Assembly (NCBI GenBank): GCA_937891465.1
Contig: CALAHF010000222.1
Coordinates: 1 to 34,773 of the forward strand
Source of the DNA: an uncultured Verrucomicrobiales bacterium
GTDB taxonomy: Bacteria; Verrucomicrobiota; Verrucomicrobiia; Verrucomicrobiales; DEV007
Direction: 5' to 3'
Length of the DNA: 34,773 nucleotides
Shown: piece by piece, positions 1 through 8,189 of the stretch
How the letters are laid out: every line of letters starts with the position of its first letter
How positions within the stretch are numbered: the stretch's first letter is position 1
Notes under the pieces: model-generated
Databases searched by the model: none
Told to the model about the DNA's origin: nothing
Seen by the model: the letters and a program-made list of their open reading frames with translations, nothing else
Program-made: the position numbers and the translations under genes

Positions 1-105
1 TTTTAATGATTTTTATGAATTTAATTATTTTCAAAATTTAAGCGTTAAACCACAGCGCGTTTTTTGAGAGAGAGAGAAGTAGACACACACAAACAAACAG
101 TAACT

Positions 106-426
106 ATGAAGATTCCATTCTTTTTCATCGCCGTCCTGACCGCAGTCGCCGCGTTCGGATTTTCGGCTTCAGTTCAGGCGAATCCACCTGCAAAGCAGCA
201 GGTGATTGCACAAGCACCACAAGCACCACAGGCAGCGAATGAAGCAGCTGCAAAATGAAATCCAGACCGCGTTCCAACCAACATGGGCAATTACTGGGAT
301 GTAAAACAGTGGGATCGCGAAGGCGGAGCCAATTTCTGGCACGCAACAACCGAATCAAGAACTAAGAGCAGGACTAAAAACGCCAAAAAAGGCGGTCGCC
401 TTGTTAAAAAGGTCTTCAATCGCTAA
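106..426 (+). pseudogene. small secreted protein ORF with in-frame TGA at codon 51
   Basis: From the ATG at 106 the frame encodes 50 residues: a signal peptide (MKIPFFFIAVL..., likely cleaved after SVQA) and a short Gln/Ala/Pro stretch with a 9-bp tandem repeat giving QAPQAPQ. It stops at TGA 256-258. The same frame then stays open for another 55 codons to TAA 424-426 and reads like protein (MGNYWDVKQWDREGG..., then a Lys/Arg-rich tail). The gene may be a roughly 106-residue secreted protein interrupted by one nonsense mutation, or a functional 50-residue peptide followed by chance coding. An ATG at 255 overlapping the stop opens a 36-codon basic ORF (255-365) in another frame, which I consider less likely. 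No family is recognised. An upstream start at 64 is possible but would put charged residues before the signal peptide. Confidence 0.45.
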
Positions 427-454
427 TGCGAAGAATTTAGACATCTTCCCATTC

Positions 455-488
455 ACCATTGCGAGTGAGTGACCATTGCGAGTGAGTG
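455..488. repeat. two perfect tandem copies of a 17-bp repeat
   Basis: The 17-mer ACCATTGCGAGTGAGTG occurs at 455-471 and again at 472-488 without a gap. It directly precedes the poly-A arm of the terminator at 489-510. It lies between the small ORF and rpoA, and no coding role is visible. Confidence 0.85.
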
Positions 489-510
489 AAAAAATGCCGC
501 CGGCTTTTTT
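489..510 (+). terminator. rho-independent terminator (possibly bidirectional)
   Basis: Six A (489-494), a T, a short GC-rich hairpin GCCGCCGGC, and six T (505-510). The A and T runs can pair, so it could work in both directions. It separates the small ORF from rpoA, implying that rpoA has its own promoter downstream. Confidence 0.6.
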
Positions 511-609
511 GCGTCGACGCGGCTTCTGGCGAAAACGGGTTTACAAACCGTCAAAAACGATGATATTCCGCGCCCGAGCAAAAAAGAACCGCCGTAGGTC
601 CTCTGGAAC

Positions 610-632
610 CGGTTTTTTCTAGGAAAAAACCG
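610..632 (+). promoter_or_regulatory. leader hairpin just upstream of rpoA
   Basis: CGGTTTTTTC (610-619) pairs with GAAAAAACCG (623-632) around the 3-nt loop TAG, a 10-bp perfect stem ending 42 nt before the rpoA start. It is not followed by a T run, so it is not an ordinary terminator. It may be a leader structure, an mRNA-stability element or a protein-binding palindrome. Confidence 0.45.
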
Positions 633-674
633 AAAATGCTCACCAGAAGGGAAACCCGGCAACCCATAAAATAC

Positions 675-1757
675 ATGTCAGTAAAACTAGCCCCATTCGA
701 AGTTCCGAATCGTCTCGTCAAAGACGAAGATTCAGCGACCGAAACCTACGCCCAATTCACCGCCGAGCCATTTGAAGCGGGATACGGACACACTATTGGA
801 AACAGCCTCCGCCGAGTGCTGCTTTCATCACTTGAAGGTGCCTCCATCACATCCGTAAAAATTGCAGGCGCCCAGCACGAATTCACCAGCCTTCCAGGCG
901 TGGTTGAAGACGTCACCGAGATCGTTCTGAACCTCAAGCAGATCAAATTCAAGCACTTCGATGCGAAGGAGCCAGCAACGCTTTCTCTTACAGTTGATAA
1001 GGTCGGTCCTGTGACCGCTGGTGATATTGAAGAAATTTCTCAGTATCATGTCGTAAATCCAGATCACGTGATCTGCACGCTCGACAAAAAGACCAAGTTT
1101 TCCATCGACATGGAAGTGCGCGTTGGTCGTGGCTTTAACAAGTCCGACGAGAACAAGCACCCTGAAATGCCAATCGGCGTTATTCCGATCGATTCTATTT
1201 TCTCACCGGTTATTCGTGTGAAGTACGCAGTTGAGAACACTCGGGTTGGTCAGCGCACCGACTACGACAAGCTCAACATGGAAGTTTGGACCGATGGCCG
1301 CCTTGAGCCACATGACGCCCTTCTTCAGGCATCCGCTATTCTTCGTCACCACCTCGACGTATTCGTTAATTACGATGATGACGCAATCGAGATCGATGCA
1401 GCACCAGACGCACCAACCGAGGGCGATTCAGAACTCAAGAAGCTCCTCAACATGAGCGTCAACGAGATCGAACTCTCCGTTCGTGCTGCCAATTGCCTCA
1501 ACAATGCAAACATCACGTCCGTTGGACAGCTTGCGCTTAAATCTGAAGCAGAAATGCTTAAATACCGTAACTTCGGTAAGAAGTCGCTCAACGAGATCAA
1601 AGACAAGCTCCAGGAGCTTGGGCTTGGACTTGGCATGGCGCTTGATCCGAGCTTGCTTGAGCAATCATTCTCCGCTCCATTGCTCGGAGCTGACAAATCA
1701 TCCGAAGGCCCGGGCTTGGCATCGCTTATTGCGGCCAACCTTGGTAACAACGGTTAA
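675..1757 (+). CDS. rpoA: DNA-directed RNA polymerase subunit alpha
   Basis: RpoA, 360 aa from ATG 675. It forms the dimer that nucleates RNA polymerase assembly, and its C-terminal domain binds UP elements and activators. The N-terminal domain shows the conserved block GYGHTIGNSLRRVLLSS (about residues 35-51). The C-terminal domain has ELSVRAANCL and the helix-hairpin-helix-like KYRNFGKKSLNEI. An Ala/Ser/Leu-rich extension of about 40 residues follows it. ATG 636 is in frame but adds 13 residues outside the family start, so MSVKLAPFEVP is preferred; neither start has a clear Shine-Dalgarno sequence. rplQ follows after 30 nt. No rpsM, rpsK or rpsD lies in the 674 bp upstream, where these genes commonly sit. 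Confidence 0.97.
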   Translation: MSVKLAPFEVPNRLVKDEDSATETYAQFTAEPFEAGYGHTIGNSLRRVLLSSLEGASITSVKIAGAQHEFTSLPGVVEDVTEIVLNLKQIKFKHFDAKEPATLSLTVDKVGPVTAGDIEEISQYHVVNPDHVICTLDKKTKFSIDMEVRVGRGFNKSDENKHPEMPIGVIPIDSIFSPVIRVKYAVENTRVGQRTDYDKLNMEVWTDGRLEPHDALLQASAILRHHLDVFVNYDDDAIEIDAAPDAPTEGDSELKKLLNMSVNEIELSVRAANCLNNANITSVGQLALKSEAEMLKYRNFGKKSLNEIKDKLQELGLGLGMALDPSLLEQSFSAPLLGADKSSEGPGLASLIAANLGNNG

Positions 1758-1787
1758 TTGACCCATCCCACGAACTGATTTTCTGAA

Positions 1788-2225
1788 ATGAGACACGGAC
1801 GTAAAACTGTAAAACTCCAGCGGAAGAAAGCCCATCGCGAGGCGCTTATCCGCAATCTGGCCTGTAGCCTGATCGATCACTCACGAATCCGCACGACATT
1901 GGCGAAAGCCAAGGCGTTGCGTCCATTCGCTGAGAGACTTGTCACGCTTGGCAAAACCAATTCCCTTCACAGCCGCCGTCGCGCGATTTCACTTCTTGGC
2001 AGCAATCAGCTGGCCCAGCGTAGTGTTAAATCGCTCTTCGACAGCATCGCACCAGCATCTGCTGATCGTCAGGGAGGTTATTGCCGCATCATCAAACTTG
2101 GCCAGCGCAAAGCTGACTCCGCTCCGATGGCATTCATCGAGTGGGTCGACGTTGACGCAACCATTGGTGATGACGAAGACGAGGTCGAAGAGACCGCAGA
2201 AGCAGCCAAGACTGAAGAGTCCTAA
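1788..2225 (+). CDS. rplQ: 50S ribosomal protein bL17
   Basis: bL17, 145 aa, a component of the large ribosomal subunit near the exit tunnel. The family opening MRHGRKTVKLQRKKAHREAL is intact, followed by RIRTTLAKAKALRPFAERLVTLGK and GGYCRIIKLGQRKADSAPMA. The C-terminus carries an acidic tail (residues about 120-145) not essential to the fold. It lies 30 nt after rpoA and forms the usual rpoA-rplQ pair, ending at a strong terminator at 2257-2290. Confidence 0.97.
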   Translation: MRHGRKTVKLQRKKAHREALIRNLACSLIDHSRIRTTLAKAKALRPFAERLVTLGKTNSLHSRRRAISLLGSNQLAQRSVKSLFDSIAPASADRQGGYCRIIKLGQRKADSAPMAFIEWVDVDATIGDDEDEVEETAEAAKTEES

Positions 2226-2256
2226 ACTGATTCTCCAGATCTAAAATAATTCCGAA

Positions 2257-2290
2257 AACGCCGATTTGCGAAAGCAGGTCGGCGTTTTTT
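2257..2290 (+). terminator. rho-independent terminator after rplQ
   Basis: AACGCCGA (2257-2264) pairs with TCGGCGTT (2279-2286) around a 14-nt loop, and the T run extends to 2290. It closes the rpoA-rplQ unit. Confidence 0.9.
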
Positions 2291-2298
2291 CGTATTCA

Positions 2299-2395
2299 CG
2301 AAGCAACCCTATCCGTTCGACGAGCAGACCCTATTGGATCGAAACGGCTCCACGAATCAATAGGGTATGTTCATCGAACTGACCCTTTTGGTTCG
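2299..2395. repeat. dispersed palindromic element, locus 1 (two 43-bp units)
   Basis: Unit a is 2299-2341, unit b is 2353-2395, and the spacer is 11 bp (period 54). Unit b follows the palindromic plan: left arm CGAATCAATAGGGT, centre GTTC-ATC-GAAC, right arm ACCCTTTTGGTTCG. Unit a carries the inverted 7-mer ACCCTAT in its left arm. The right half of unit a and the left half of unit b are also complementary over about 27 bp, so the dimer could fold as one long hairpin. It sits 96 bp upstream of the next start codon. Confidence 0.85.
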
Positions 2396-2491
2396 TAGAA
2401 ATCGTAAAGCGTTAGATTTGAAAAAAACCCAATTCCCGAAAATTCCTCCCCAATTCTTTCAAATTCCCGTTAAATCGGATCGTTGATCGCC

Positions 2492-3436
2492 ATGAACCAT
2501 TCCGAATCCAAAGCACTGCGAAAAAATCTCGTCGATTGCCTCGGCGGCCCGTTTCCTGACCCGTGCGATTTGAATCCTCAGATTCGCGAAACGATTCAAA
2601 AAGACGGCTTCCGAATCGAGTCCGTCACTTACGAAGCTGAGCCGGGCGATGCGATTCCCGCCTATTTGTTGATTCCCGATTCTGTATCCGAAAACAATCC
2701 CGCGCCCGGCATCGCGGTTTTGCATCAGCACGCGGGGCAGTGGGATTTAGGAAAAAGCGAACCGGCCGGTCTCGCCGGCGATCCGATGCATCACACCGGA
2801 GAGGCCTTCGCAAAACTCGGTTACGTTGTTTTGTGTTCCGACGCGCTTTGTTTTGAGGACCGGCAGGATCCTGATCAGAAATTGGAAGGCGGAGATTTCG
2901 AGCGATTCGAATTTCTCCGATACGTTGTTGCCGGAAAATCGATGGCCTGGAAAAACGTGCTCGATATGCGCCGCTCGCTCGATTTTCTCGTGTCACGCCC
3001 CGAAGTCGATGTTGATCAGCTCGGTTGTTACGGTCATTCGATGGGCTCGACTCACACGTGGCTTGTCGGCCCGCATGAACCGCGCTTGAAAGCACTGGTG
3101 GGGAATTGTTGTCTGCCGACATATTCCGCGATTCACGAAGAAAAGCTGCTGCATTGCTTTCCTAATTTCATTCCCGGCTGGAAGCAATTTGGCGACACAC
3201 CGGAAATCGCCGCGCTCATCGCACCGCGAGCCTTGCATCTAAATTTCGGGGAACTCGACCACGGAAGTCCGATCGAACAGGCGCGGGCAGGAATTGAGCG
3301 AATCGAAAAAGCCTACGCCGATCATGGCGCAGCTGAGAATTTCACGCACTTCATTCAGCCTGATGTTGGCCACGTACTGTCCGACAAAATGTGGAAACAG
3401 ACGCGTGATTTTTTTGAGAAGCATCTTGGATTGTGA
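2492..3436 (+). CDS. dienelactone-hydrolase-like alpha/beta hydrolase
   Basis: A 314-aa cytoplasmic alpha/beta hydrolase with no signal peptide. The nucleophile elbow is GHSMGS (Ser about 183), the probable acid is Asp about 256 (FGELDHGSP) and the base is His about 294 (PDVGHVLS). The N-terminal part (IPAYLLIPDS..., HQHAGQWDLGKSEPAG) resembles the dienelactone hydrolase / acetyl-xylan-esterase-like group found in polysaccharide-degrading bacteria. The substrate cannot be named; a carbohydrate or xenobiotic ester is inferred. The ATG at 2492 is preferred over an in-frame TTG at 2483. It converges with the interrupted gene ending at 3456, with a hairpin at 3431-3461 covering both ends. Confidence 0.85.
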   Translation: MNHSESKALRKNLVDCLGGPFPDPCDLNPQIRETIQKDGFRIESVTYEAEPGDAIPAYLLIPDSVSENNPAPGIAVLHQHAGQWDLGKSEPAGLAGDPMHHTGEAFAKLGYVVLCSDALCFEDRQDPDQKLEGGDFERFEFLRYVVAGKSMAWKNVLDMRRSLDFLVSRPEVDVDQLGCYGHSMGSTHTWLVGPHEPRLKALVGNCCLPTYSAIHEEKLLHCFPNFIPGWKQFGDTPEIAALIAPRALHLNFGELDHGSPIEQARAGIERIEKAYADHGAAENFTHFIQPDVGHVLSDKMWKQTRDFFEKHLGL

Positions 3437-3461
3437 AACCGGGGGAGGCGACGGTTCACAA
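3431..3461. terminator. hairpin at convergent gene ends
   Basis: TTGTGAA (3431-3437) pairs with TTCACAA (3455-3461), extended by CCG/CGG after a one-base bulge, with a 10-nt loop. It spans both stop codons of the converging genes. No T run follows on either strand, so termination activity is only inferred from position. Confidence 0.4.
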
Positions 3462-4787
3462 TACGCGCGTATTCACAGCTGCCGTCGCTTTTCCGTAATC
3501 AACCTGGAGCCGCTTCACGTCGTCTCCGGTGAAGTGAAAAATGTCGCAATGTCGTCCCTGCAATTTGATGGTGAATTTTTTCGAGCCGCACGTGACTTCA
3601 GATTCACTGTTCGCGTCTTCGGCTTGCCACGGATTCATTGCGAGGACGATCCATTCGTTGTCGGAAACCTGGCGTAGTTTTAAGAGTGGGCGTTTTTCAT
3701 TCCATGACACATGAGCGGGTTCGTCATCGGTTGCGGGGAGGGCTTTGGCATTTTTTTCAGAAAGATCAGCGATGCGGCCGAGGCTGTCGGTGTAGATCGG
3801 AAGGTTGCCGTAAAGCGTTTTGCCTTTGGATTGCGGCTCCCAGCCCCAGAGGACATTGCCTTTTGCGCCGTAAAAATAGGGAACGACGGCCATCGCGTCG
3901 GCAATCTACGGTTTCAATTCCTGACCGGCCAGCGCCTTGTTTCCGTTGTGAAAACGCAGCCAGGAATACGCATAGACCGGCTTTTCGCCAAACTGACGGG
4001 TGCGTTTAAAATTCTCTCCTACGTTCGACGCCATGTAAAAGATCGAGCCTGGGTCATCATAAAAAACGTAAATGCTGGCGATGTAGAAATCGACGTGGGG
4101 ATCGATGAATTTCCAAAACGCGCCATCGAGCGCATGCGTTCCGTCGATCTGATTCGCATCTTTTCCGGCGATTCCCCAATAATCGCGGCGGAAGGGTTGA
4201 GGGCCGTAAAGACCGGTCGGCAGATCGGGCAGGGCTTCCTTTCCCCACTTGCACGGCAGCCAAAACCACTCCGCCCATTTGGCGAGATAGGCTTCTTGAA
4301 ATTCTTCGATCGTCGTCGCACCACTCGCTTTTTTTGTGGCGGGATCGGCGAAGGCTTTCTCGATGTCCTGCTCAAACGCGAATTCGATATCGTGAACGAA
4401 AATGCTCGTTTCGTCCGCGACGACGTTTGGTTTATTGGCAATCAGGCCAACATTTTACCGAAGGATCTCTTCAAAAATTTCGGGCATGTCCCACGGATTG
4501 GTTGCGACATGGCCATTGCGCTGCGGGTAGGTGCTGATGTTGCGTTTCTGTTTTCCAGGGTAATCGGAGAAATCGCCGAGTAAATTCACGGGATCAAATC
4601 CGTGTTTCAGCGCATCGACCTGATGAAGCTGTGCGCCATTCACATCCCAGAACGCGCGGAGGCCACCGTTCATTTTCACGTTTCGGATTGCATCCCAGCC
4701 TTCTGCTGTCGCGGGATCGGTTTGGGCAGTGGATACGACCGCGATCCCTGACAATAAGACGGTGAAAATGAGAGTGGGTATTTTCAT
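3456..4787 (-). pseudogene. secreted glycosidase-like protein interrupted by two in-frame stops
   Basis: Reading the minus strand from ATG 4787 gives a signal peptide (MKIPTLIFTVLLSGIAVVSTA) and one continuous frame of 443 codons to the stop at 3456-3458. It is broken only by TAA at 4455-4457 (codon 111) and TAG at 3906-3908 (codon 294). There is no frameshift: the residues between and after the stops are clearly protein (FWLPCKWGKEALPDLPTG, RRDYWGIAGKD, PVYAYSWLRFHNGNK, MAVVPYFYGAKGNVLWGWEP). The PVYAYSW...VVPYFYGAKGNVLWG pattern resembles the end of a TIM-barrel glycoside hydrolase, with loose similarity to GH56-type hyaluronidases. That family call is weak. Each stop is one substitution from a sense codon, so it is probably a recent pseudogene. 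It is divergent from the RraA-like gene. Confidence 0.8.
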
Positions 4788-4898
4788 ACAACTGATGAAT
4801 GGAGCGAATCGTCGTCGTGGTCAATTGCGGAATCCCGTTCGCTGTTTTTGAAGAAAATGCTGGGACGTCTTGCGAATGCATGATTTCATTTTGACCTA

Positions 4899-5552
4899 AT
4901 GAATGATTCCGATCCGATTGCAGTTATTGAAACACTTTATTCCGCTGTCGTTGCTGATGTCCTCGATTCCATGGGACATCGGAACCAGATCCTGAGTGCG
5001 GATATCCACGCGCTGACGCCTTCGGAAAAAGTCTGTGGCCGTATTTTCACCGCGAAATGCCAAACGATTTCTGAAACTCCCGACGAGCCCTACAAACTCG
5101 AAATGGAGGCGATCGATACGATGAAGAAAGGCGATGTGTTCGTCGTCGATGCGGGCTACGACCGGACTTGCGGGCTCTGGGGCGAATTGCTGACGACCGC
5201 GTGTATCGCAAAAGGCGTTCGCGGAATCGTGATGAGTGCCTGCAGTCGTGATTTATGGGCGTTGAATCAGCTGGATTTTCCCGTGTTCGGAATTGGCAAG
5301 CATCCTGGCGATAGCATGGGCCGCGCGGACATTTCTGTGATCGGTCAGCCGATCGAAATCGACGGCGTTGCTGCGAAGAATGGCGACTTCATTCTGGGAG
5401 ATTTGGATGGCGTGGTCATCATCCCACAGGAATGCGCTGATGAAGCTCTTCGGCTCGCGGCAGAAAAAGTAGCGGGCGAAAATGTAGTTCGCAATGAACT
5501 GGCTGCTGGAGCTTCTGTTTCGGCGGTTTTCAAAAAACACGGAATTTTGTAA
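4899..5552 (+). CDS. RraA-like / HMG aldolase family protein
   Basis: A 217-aa member of the RraA-like family, which includes 4-hydroxy-4-methyl-2-oxoglutarate / oxaloacetate-cleaving aldolases and the RNase E regulator RraA. The signature is visible: GELLTTACIAKGVRGIVM (about residues 95-112), then SRDLWAL with the Arg117-Asp118 pair used for substrate and metal binding in the aldolases, and GDFILGDLDGVVIIP. The retained Arg-Asp pair favours a lyase function over an RNase E inhibitor, but this is inference. The MlrC-like gene starts 4 nt after the stop, so the two are almost certainly co-transcribed. Confidence 0.85.
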   Translation: MNDSDPIAVIETLYSAVVADVLDSMGHRNQILSADIHALTPSEKVCGRIFTAKCQTISETPDEPYKLEMEAIDTMKKGDVFVVDAGYDRTCGLWGELLTTACIAKGVRGIVMSACSRDLWALNQLDFPVFGIGKHPGDSMGRADISVIGQPIEIDGVAAKNGDFILGDLDGVVIIPQECADEALRLAAEKVAGENVVRNELAAGASVSAVFKKHGIL

Positions 5553-5556
5553 GCTG

Positions 5557-7023
5557 ATGCCTAAAATTTTCATCGCCGGTTTGTTTCACGAAACGCACAC
5601 GTTTCTGGAGAAACTGACAGAGCTTTCCGATTTCGAAATCCGGAAGGGGGAACCGTTGCGCGAATGTCAGGGCGACAGTTCGCCAATGGGCGGTGCGTTG
5701 GAATTTTTCGCGAAACGCGATTACGAAATTGTTCCCGGCCCCGATTATCGAGCAGTTCCCAGCGGAACGGTGAAAACGGAAGTGATTGATCGATTCTGGG
5801 CTGAATTTTCAGAGTCGTGGAATCCGAACGTCGATGGGATTTTTCTGGTGCTTCACGGCGCGATGGTTTCGGAGGGAATTCTAGATGTGGAAGGCGAGAT
5901 CTTGCGACGGATTCGGGAGCTTCGTGGCGCTGCGGAGCTGCCGATTTACGGAGTTTACGACCTGCACGCGAATTTTTCCCAGGCAATGGCAAGCCATGCG
6001 GATTGTCTTGTCGGCTATCGGGAGAACCCGCATTCCGATGCGCGTGAAGCGTGCGTTCGTGCAGCGGCGTTGATGGATGATGAGTTTCAAACAGGTTCGC
6101 CGCGACCGGTGATGGCTTATCAAGGAACTGATTTGGTATGGGCTCCAACAGCAACGGGAACCGCTGATGATCCGATGTGTTCGTTGGAAGCGATGGCCAG
6201 GCAGATGGAAGTGGAAGCTGCCGATTCGATTCTCGCGATCAGTGTAAATGCCGGTTTTGCTTTTGCCGATACTCCGGATACGAGAGTGAGTTTTACCGCC
6301 GTGACTCGAGCACCCGATGACATGACCGCGTTGGACGCGTTGGCGGCACTCGCAAATGAACTCAATCCAGTTCCGGCGGTCGCGGACTTGCCGGTCGATA
6401 AAGTCATGTCTGAAATCGTCGCCAATCCGATCGAGGGCGTCACGATTCTCACTGAGCCGAGCGATAATATCGGAGCGGGGGCTCCGGGTGACACAACGGG
6501 ATTGCTGCGTGCGTTGATCAAATATGACGTCGAAAATTCGGCTATTTCGATCTACGATCCTGACGCGGTTTCAATGCTTAAAAATTGTGATATCGCCGAA
6601 AAAAGAACGCTCGGAATTGGTGGGAAGGGGAGTCAGTTTGATGAAGGGCCGGTTGAAATCGACGTCGAATTGATTTCTAAAAGTGACGGGCACTTTGAGC
6701 TCGTCGACAAAAATAGTCATCTCGCGTCGATGTCGGGAGACACTTTTGAAATGGGGCCGTGTGCCGTCGTGCGGCATTGCGGCATCACGATTTTGCTGAC
6801 AAGCGAACGGGTTCCGCCTTTTGATCTGGGGCAATGGACAAGCCAAGGGATCGATCCAGCGAAGCTCAGCGTGATCGTCGTGAAAGCCGCCGTCGCCCAT
6901 CGCCAAGGCTACGACCCGATGATGGCGCGGACGTTCGCTGTCGATACACCGGGGCCGTGTCGGAGTGATTTGTCTCAGTTCGAATTCGTGAACAGGCGGA
7001 TTACTTCAACGGCCGAATCTTAA
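5557..7023 (+). CDS. M81 family (MlrC/microcystinase C-like) metallopeptidase
   Basis: A 488-aa MlrC-like protein. The family acts as a zinc amidohydrolase / peptidase; microcystin linear-peptide cleavage is only the founding example. Visible landmarks are GLFHETHTF at the N-terminus, the ligand pair in VYDLHANFS (Asp135, His137) and a third candidate ligand in GYRENPHSDARE (His159). The C-terminal MlrC domain includes GPCAVVRHCGITILLTSERVPPFD. ATG 5557, 4 nt after the RraA-like stop, is the natural start; the open frame upstream from 5494 is overlap with that gene. Its 3' end overlaps the convergent DUF1080 gene by 23 bp. The substrate is probably a small amide or peptide metabolised together with the aldolase product; this is speculative. 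Confidence 0.88.
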   Translation: MPKIFIAGLFHETHTFLEKLTELSDFEIRKGEPLRECQGDSSPMGGALEFFAKRDYEIVPGPDYRAVPSGTVKTEVIDRFWAEFSESWNPNVDGIFLVLHGAMVSEGILDVEGEILRRIRELRGAAELPIYGVYDLHANFSQAMASHADCLVGYRENPHSDAREACVRAAALMDDEFQTGSPRPVMAYQGTDLVWAPTATGTADDPMCSLEAMARQMEVEAADSILAISVNAGFAFADTPDTRVSFTAVTRAPDDMTALDALAALANELNPVPAVADLPVDKVMSEIVANPIEGVTILTEPSDNIGAGAPGDTTGLLRALIKYDVENSAISIYDPDAVSMLKNCDIAEKRTLGIGGKGSQFDEGPVEIDVELISKSDGHFELVDKNSHLASMSGDTFEMGPCAVVRHCGITILLTSERVPPFDLGQWTSQGIDPAKLSVIVVKAAVAHRQGYDPMMARTFAVDTPGPCRSDLSQFEFVNRRITSTAES

Positions 7024-7684
7024 CATTCCGAAACCAGCACGGATCTTTGTGATCGGTCAGCAAAATGTGGCCGGTCACTTTTTCACCAAATCCGGGATAT
7101 TTTTTGAATTTCGTTTCCGGAACTTGAGTCATGATCGCATCGCTGCCGCAGTCGTATTCGAGAACCTTCGCGCCATTCAGCCAATGCTCGACGTGGTTTC
7201 CGTTCACGACGATTCGTGAGGTGTTCCATTTACCAAACGGCTTCATCGGCTTATCTGCAGCCGGTTTTGCAACCAAGTAAAAGGACGCCGTGCTGGAAAA
7301 TTCATCGTGAGCCGTGGCGTCATCCGTCATCTGGTATTCGTGGCCGACGGTGGCTTTTCGTTCTTCGGTGATGAAATATTTCACGCCGTTGTTGCCCTTT
7401 TCGAGGATTTTCCATTCCCACGCAAATTCGAAATTCTCGTAGGTTTTGATCGTCATAATGTCGCCGCCACGAACGCTGGCTTGTTTGTGAAGCGTTCCGT
7501 TTTCCACGACCCATCCAGCTTTCGGGAAGTCCTTCGTTTTATAACTGCGCCATCCGTCGACCGATTTCCCATCAAACAGGAGCTTCCAACCCTCAGCTCT
7601 CTCAGCATCAGTCAGCGTATTTGGTTCTGCCGCGACAATAAAATGTGTAGCGAGCGAGAGCAGTAGGAAAATGGTATTTTTCAT
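7001..7684 (-). CDS. secreted DUF1080 / 3-keto-disaccharide hydrolase domain protein
   Basis: A 227-aa secreted protein with signal peptide MKNTIFLLLSLATHFIVAA. It matches the DUF1080 family (3-keto-disaccharide hydrolase, a LamG-like beta-sandwich abundant in PVC bacteria and Bacteroidota): GWKLLFDGKSVDGWRSY, GWVVENGTLHK, GGDIMTIKTYENFEFAWEWKI, GNNGVKYFI and WNTSRIVVNGNHVEHWLNG are all characteristic. It is a single-domain protein likely acting in the periplasm on oxidised disaccharides. The last 23 bp overlap the convergent mlrC-like gene. Confidence 0.88.
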   Translation of the reverse strand: MKNTIFLLLSLATHFIVAAEPNTLTDAERAEGWKLLFDGKSVDGWRSYKTKDFPKAGWVVENGTLHKQASVRGGDIMTIKTYENFEFAWEWKILEKGNNGVKYFITEERKATVGHEYQMTDDATAHDEFSSTASFYLVAKPAADKPMKPFGKWNTSRIVVNGNHVEHWLNGAKVLEYDCGSDAIMTQVPETKFKKYPGFGEKVTGHILLTDHKDPCWFRNVKIRPLK

Positions 7685-7787
7685 GAATTACGGGAATTCA
7701 TGATCTTGAATCGGTCAATTCACGCCTTTCTGCAACGTCGTCCATTTTCCGGTGGCGAACTGAAAAAAACTTTGGTTAGATTCGGGC

Positions 7788-8069
7788 ATGGCTGACTCAA
7801 TCATCACCCTTGGCATTTTTGAATCCGATGACGGTCCTTGTTGGATCGTGGCGGAATCGTCCGTCGATGATCTCGCTGAATTAGAAGATCTCGGTGCAGA
7901 TGCGATCGAGGAAAACAATACTCTCGAGAGTTTTCCGTCCGAAGACGAAGATCAGGCGTTTAATTTCGCGATGTCCGCCGCAAAAGAACAAAAGAAGACA
8001 CTGTATCGATTTATCATCCTCGCGGATGATGACGAGATCGAGGAGATCGCTGATTTTAGCAACGCATAG
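7788..8069 (+). CDS. small acidic hypothetical protein
   Basis: A 93-aa, strongly acidic protein (many Asp/Glu) with no signal peptide or membrane segment. Mixed beta/alpha character is suggested by SIITLGIFESDDGPCWIVAES and TLYRFIILADDDEIEEIADF. No family is recognised. The codon pattern looks genuine and the ATG at 7788 is the first in-frame start. It ends in TAG, the only functional gene in the window to use that stop. Palindromic element 2 begins 9 bp after the stop. Confidence 0.7.
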   Translation: MADSIITLGIFESDDGPCWIVAESSVDDLAELEDLGADAIEENNTLESFPSEDEDQAFNFAMSAAKEQKKTLYRFIILADDDEIEEIADFSNA

Positions 8070-8077
8070 GGATTTTT

Positions 8078-8174
8078 GCTGCCTGACCGAATTGATTCAT
8101 CGATTTATCCCATTTGGTCGTTTTTTTTTCACGATCAAACCCTATCGAATCGTTAGACAGACCCTGTTGGGTCG
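8078..8174. repeat. dispersed palindromic element, locus 2 (two 43-bp units)
   Basis: Unit a (8078-8120) is degenerate but keeps TTCATCGA in the centre and a right arm near ATCCCATTTGGTCG. Unit b (8132-8174) keeps ACCCTGTTGGGTCG on the right and has the inverted 7-mer ACCCTAT in the left arm. The period is 54. The T-rich spacer (eight or more T at 8121-8129) could add terminator activity after the small upstream gene. It ends 15 bp before the pckG start. Confidence 0.75.
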
Positions 8175-8189
8175 TGGAATGTCTGCACC

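Noticed and set aside
3711-4583. 290-codon plus-strand open frame
   Set aside because: It lies antisense to the interrupted glycosidase-like gene, whose frame reads as protein with a signal peptide and family-like motifs; the plus-strand translation has no recognisable domain.
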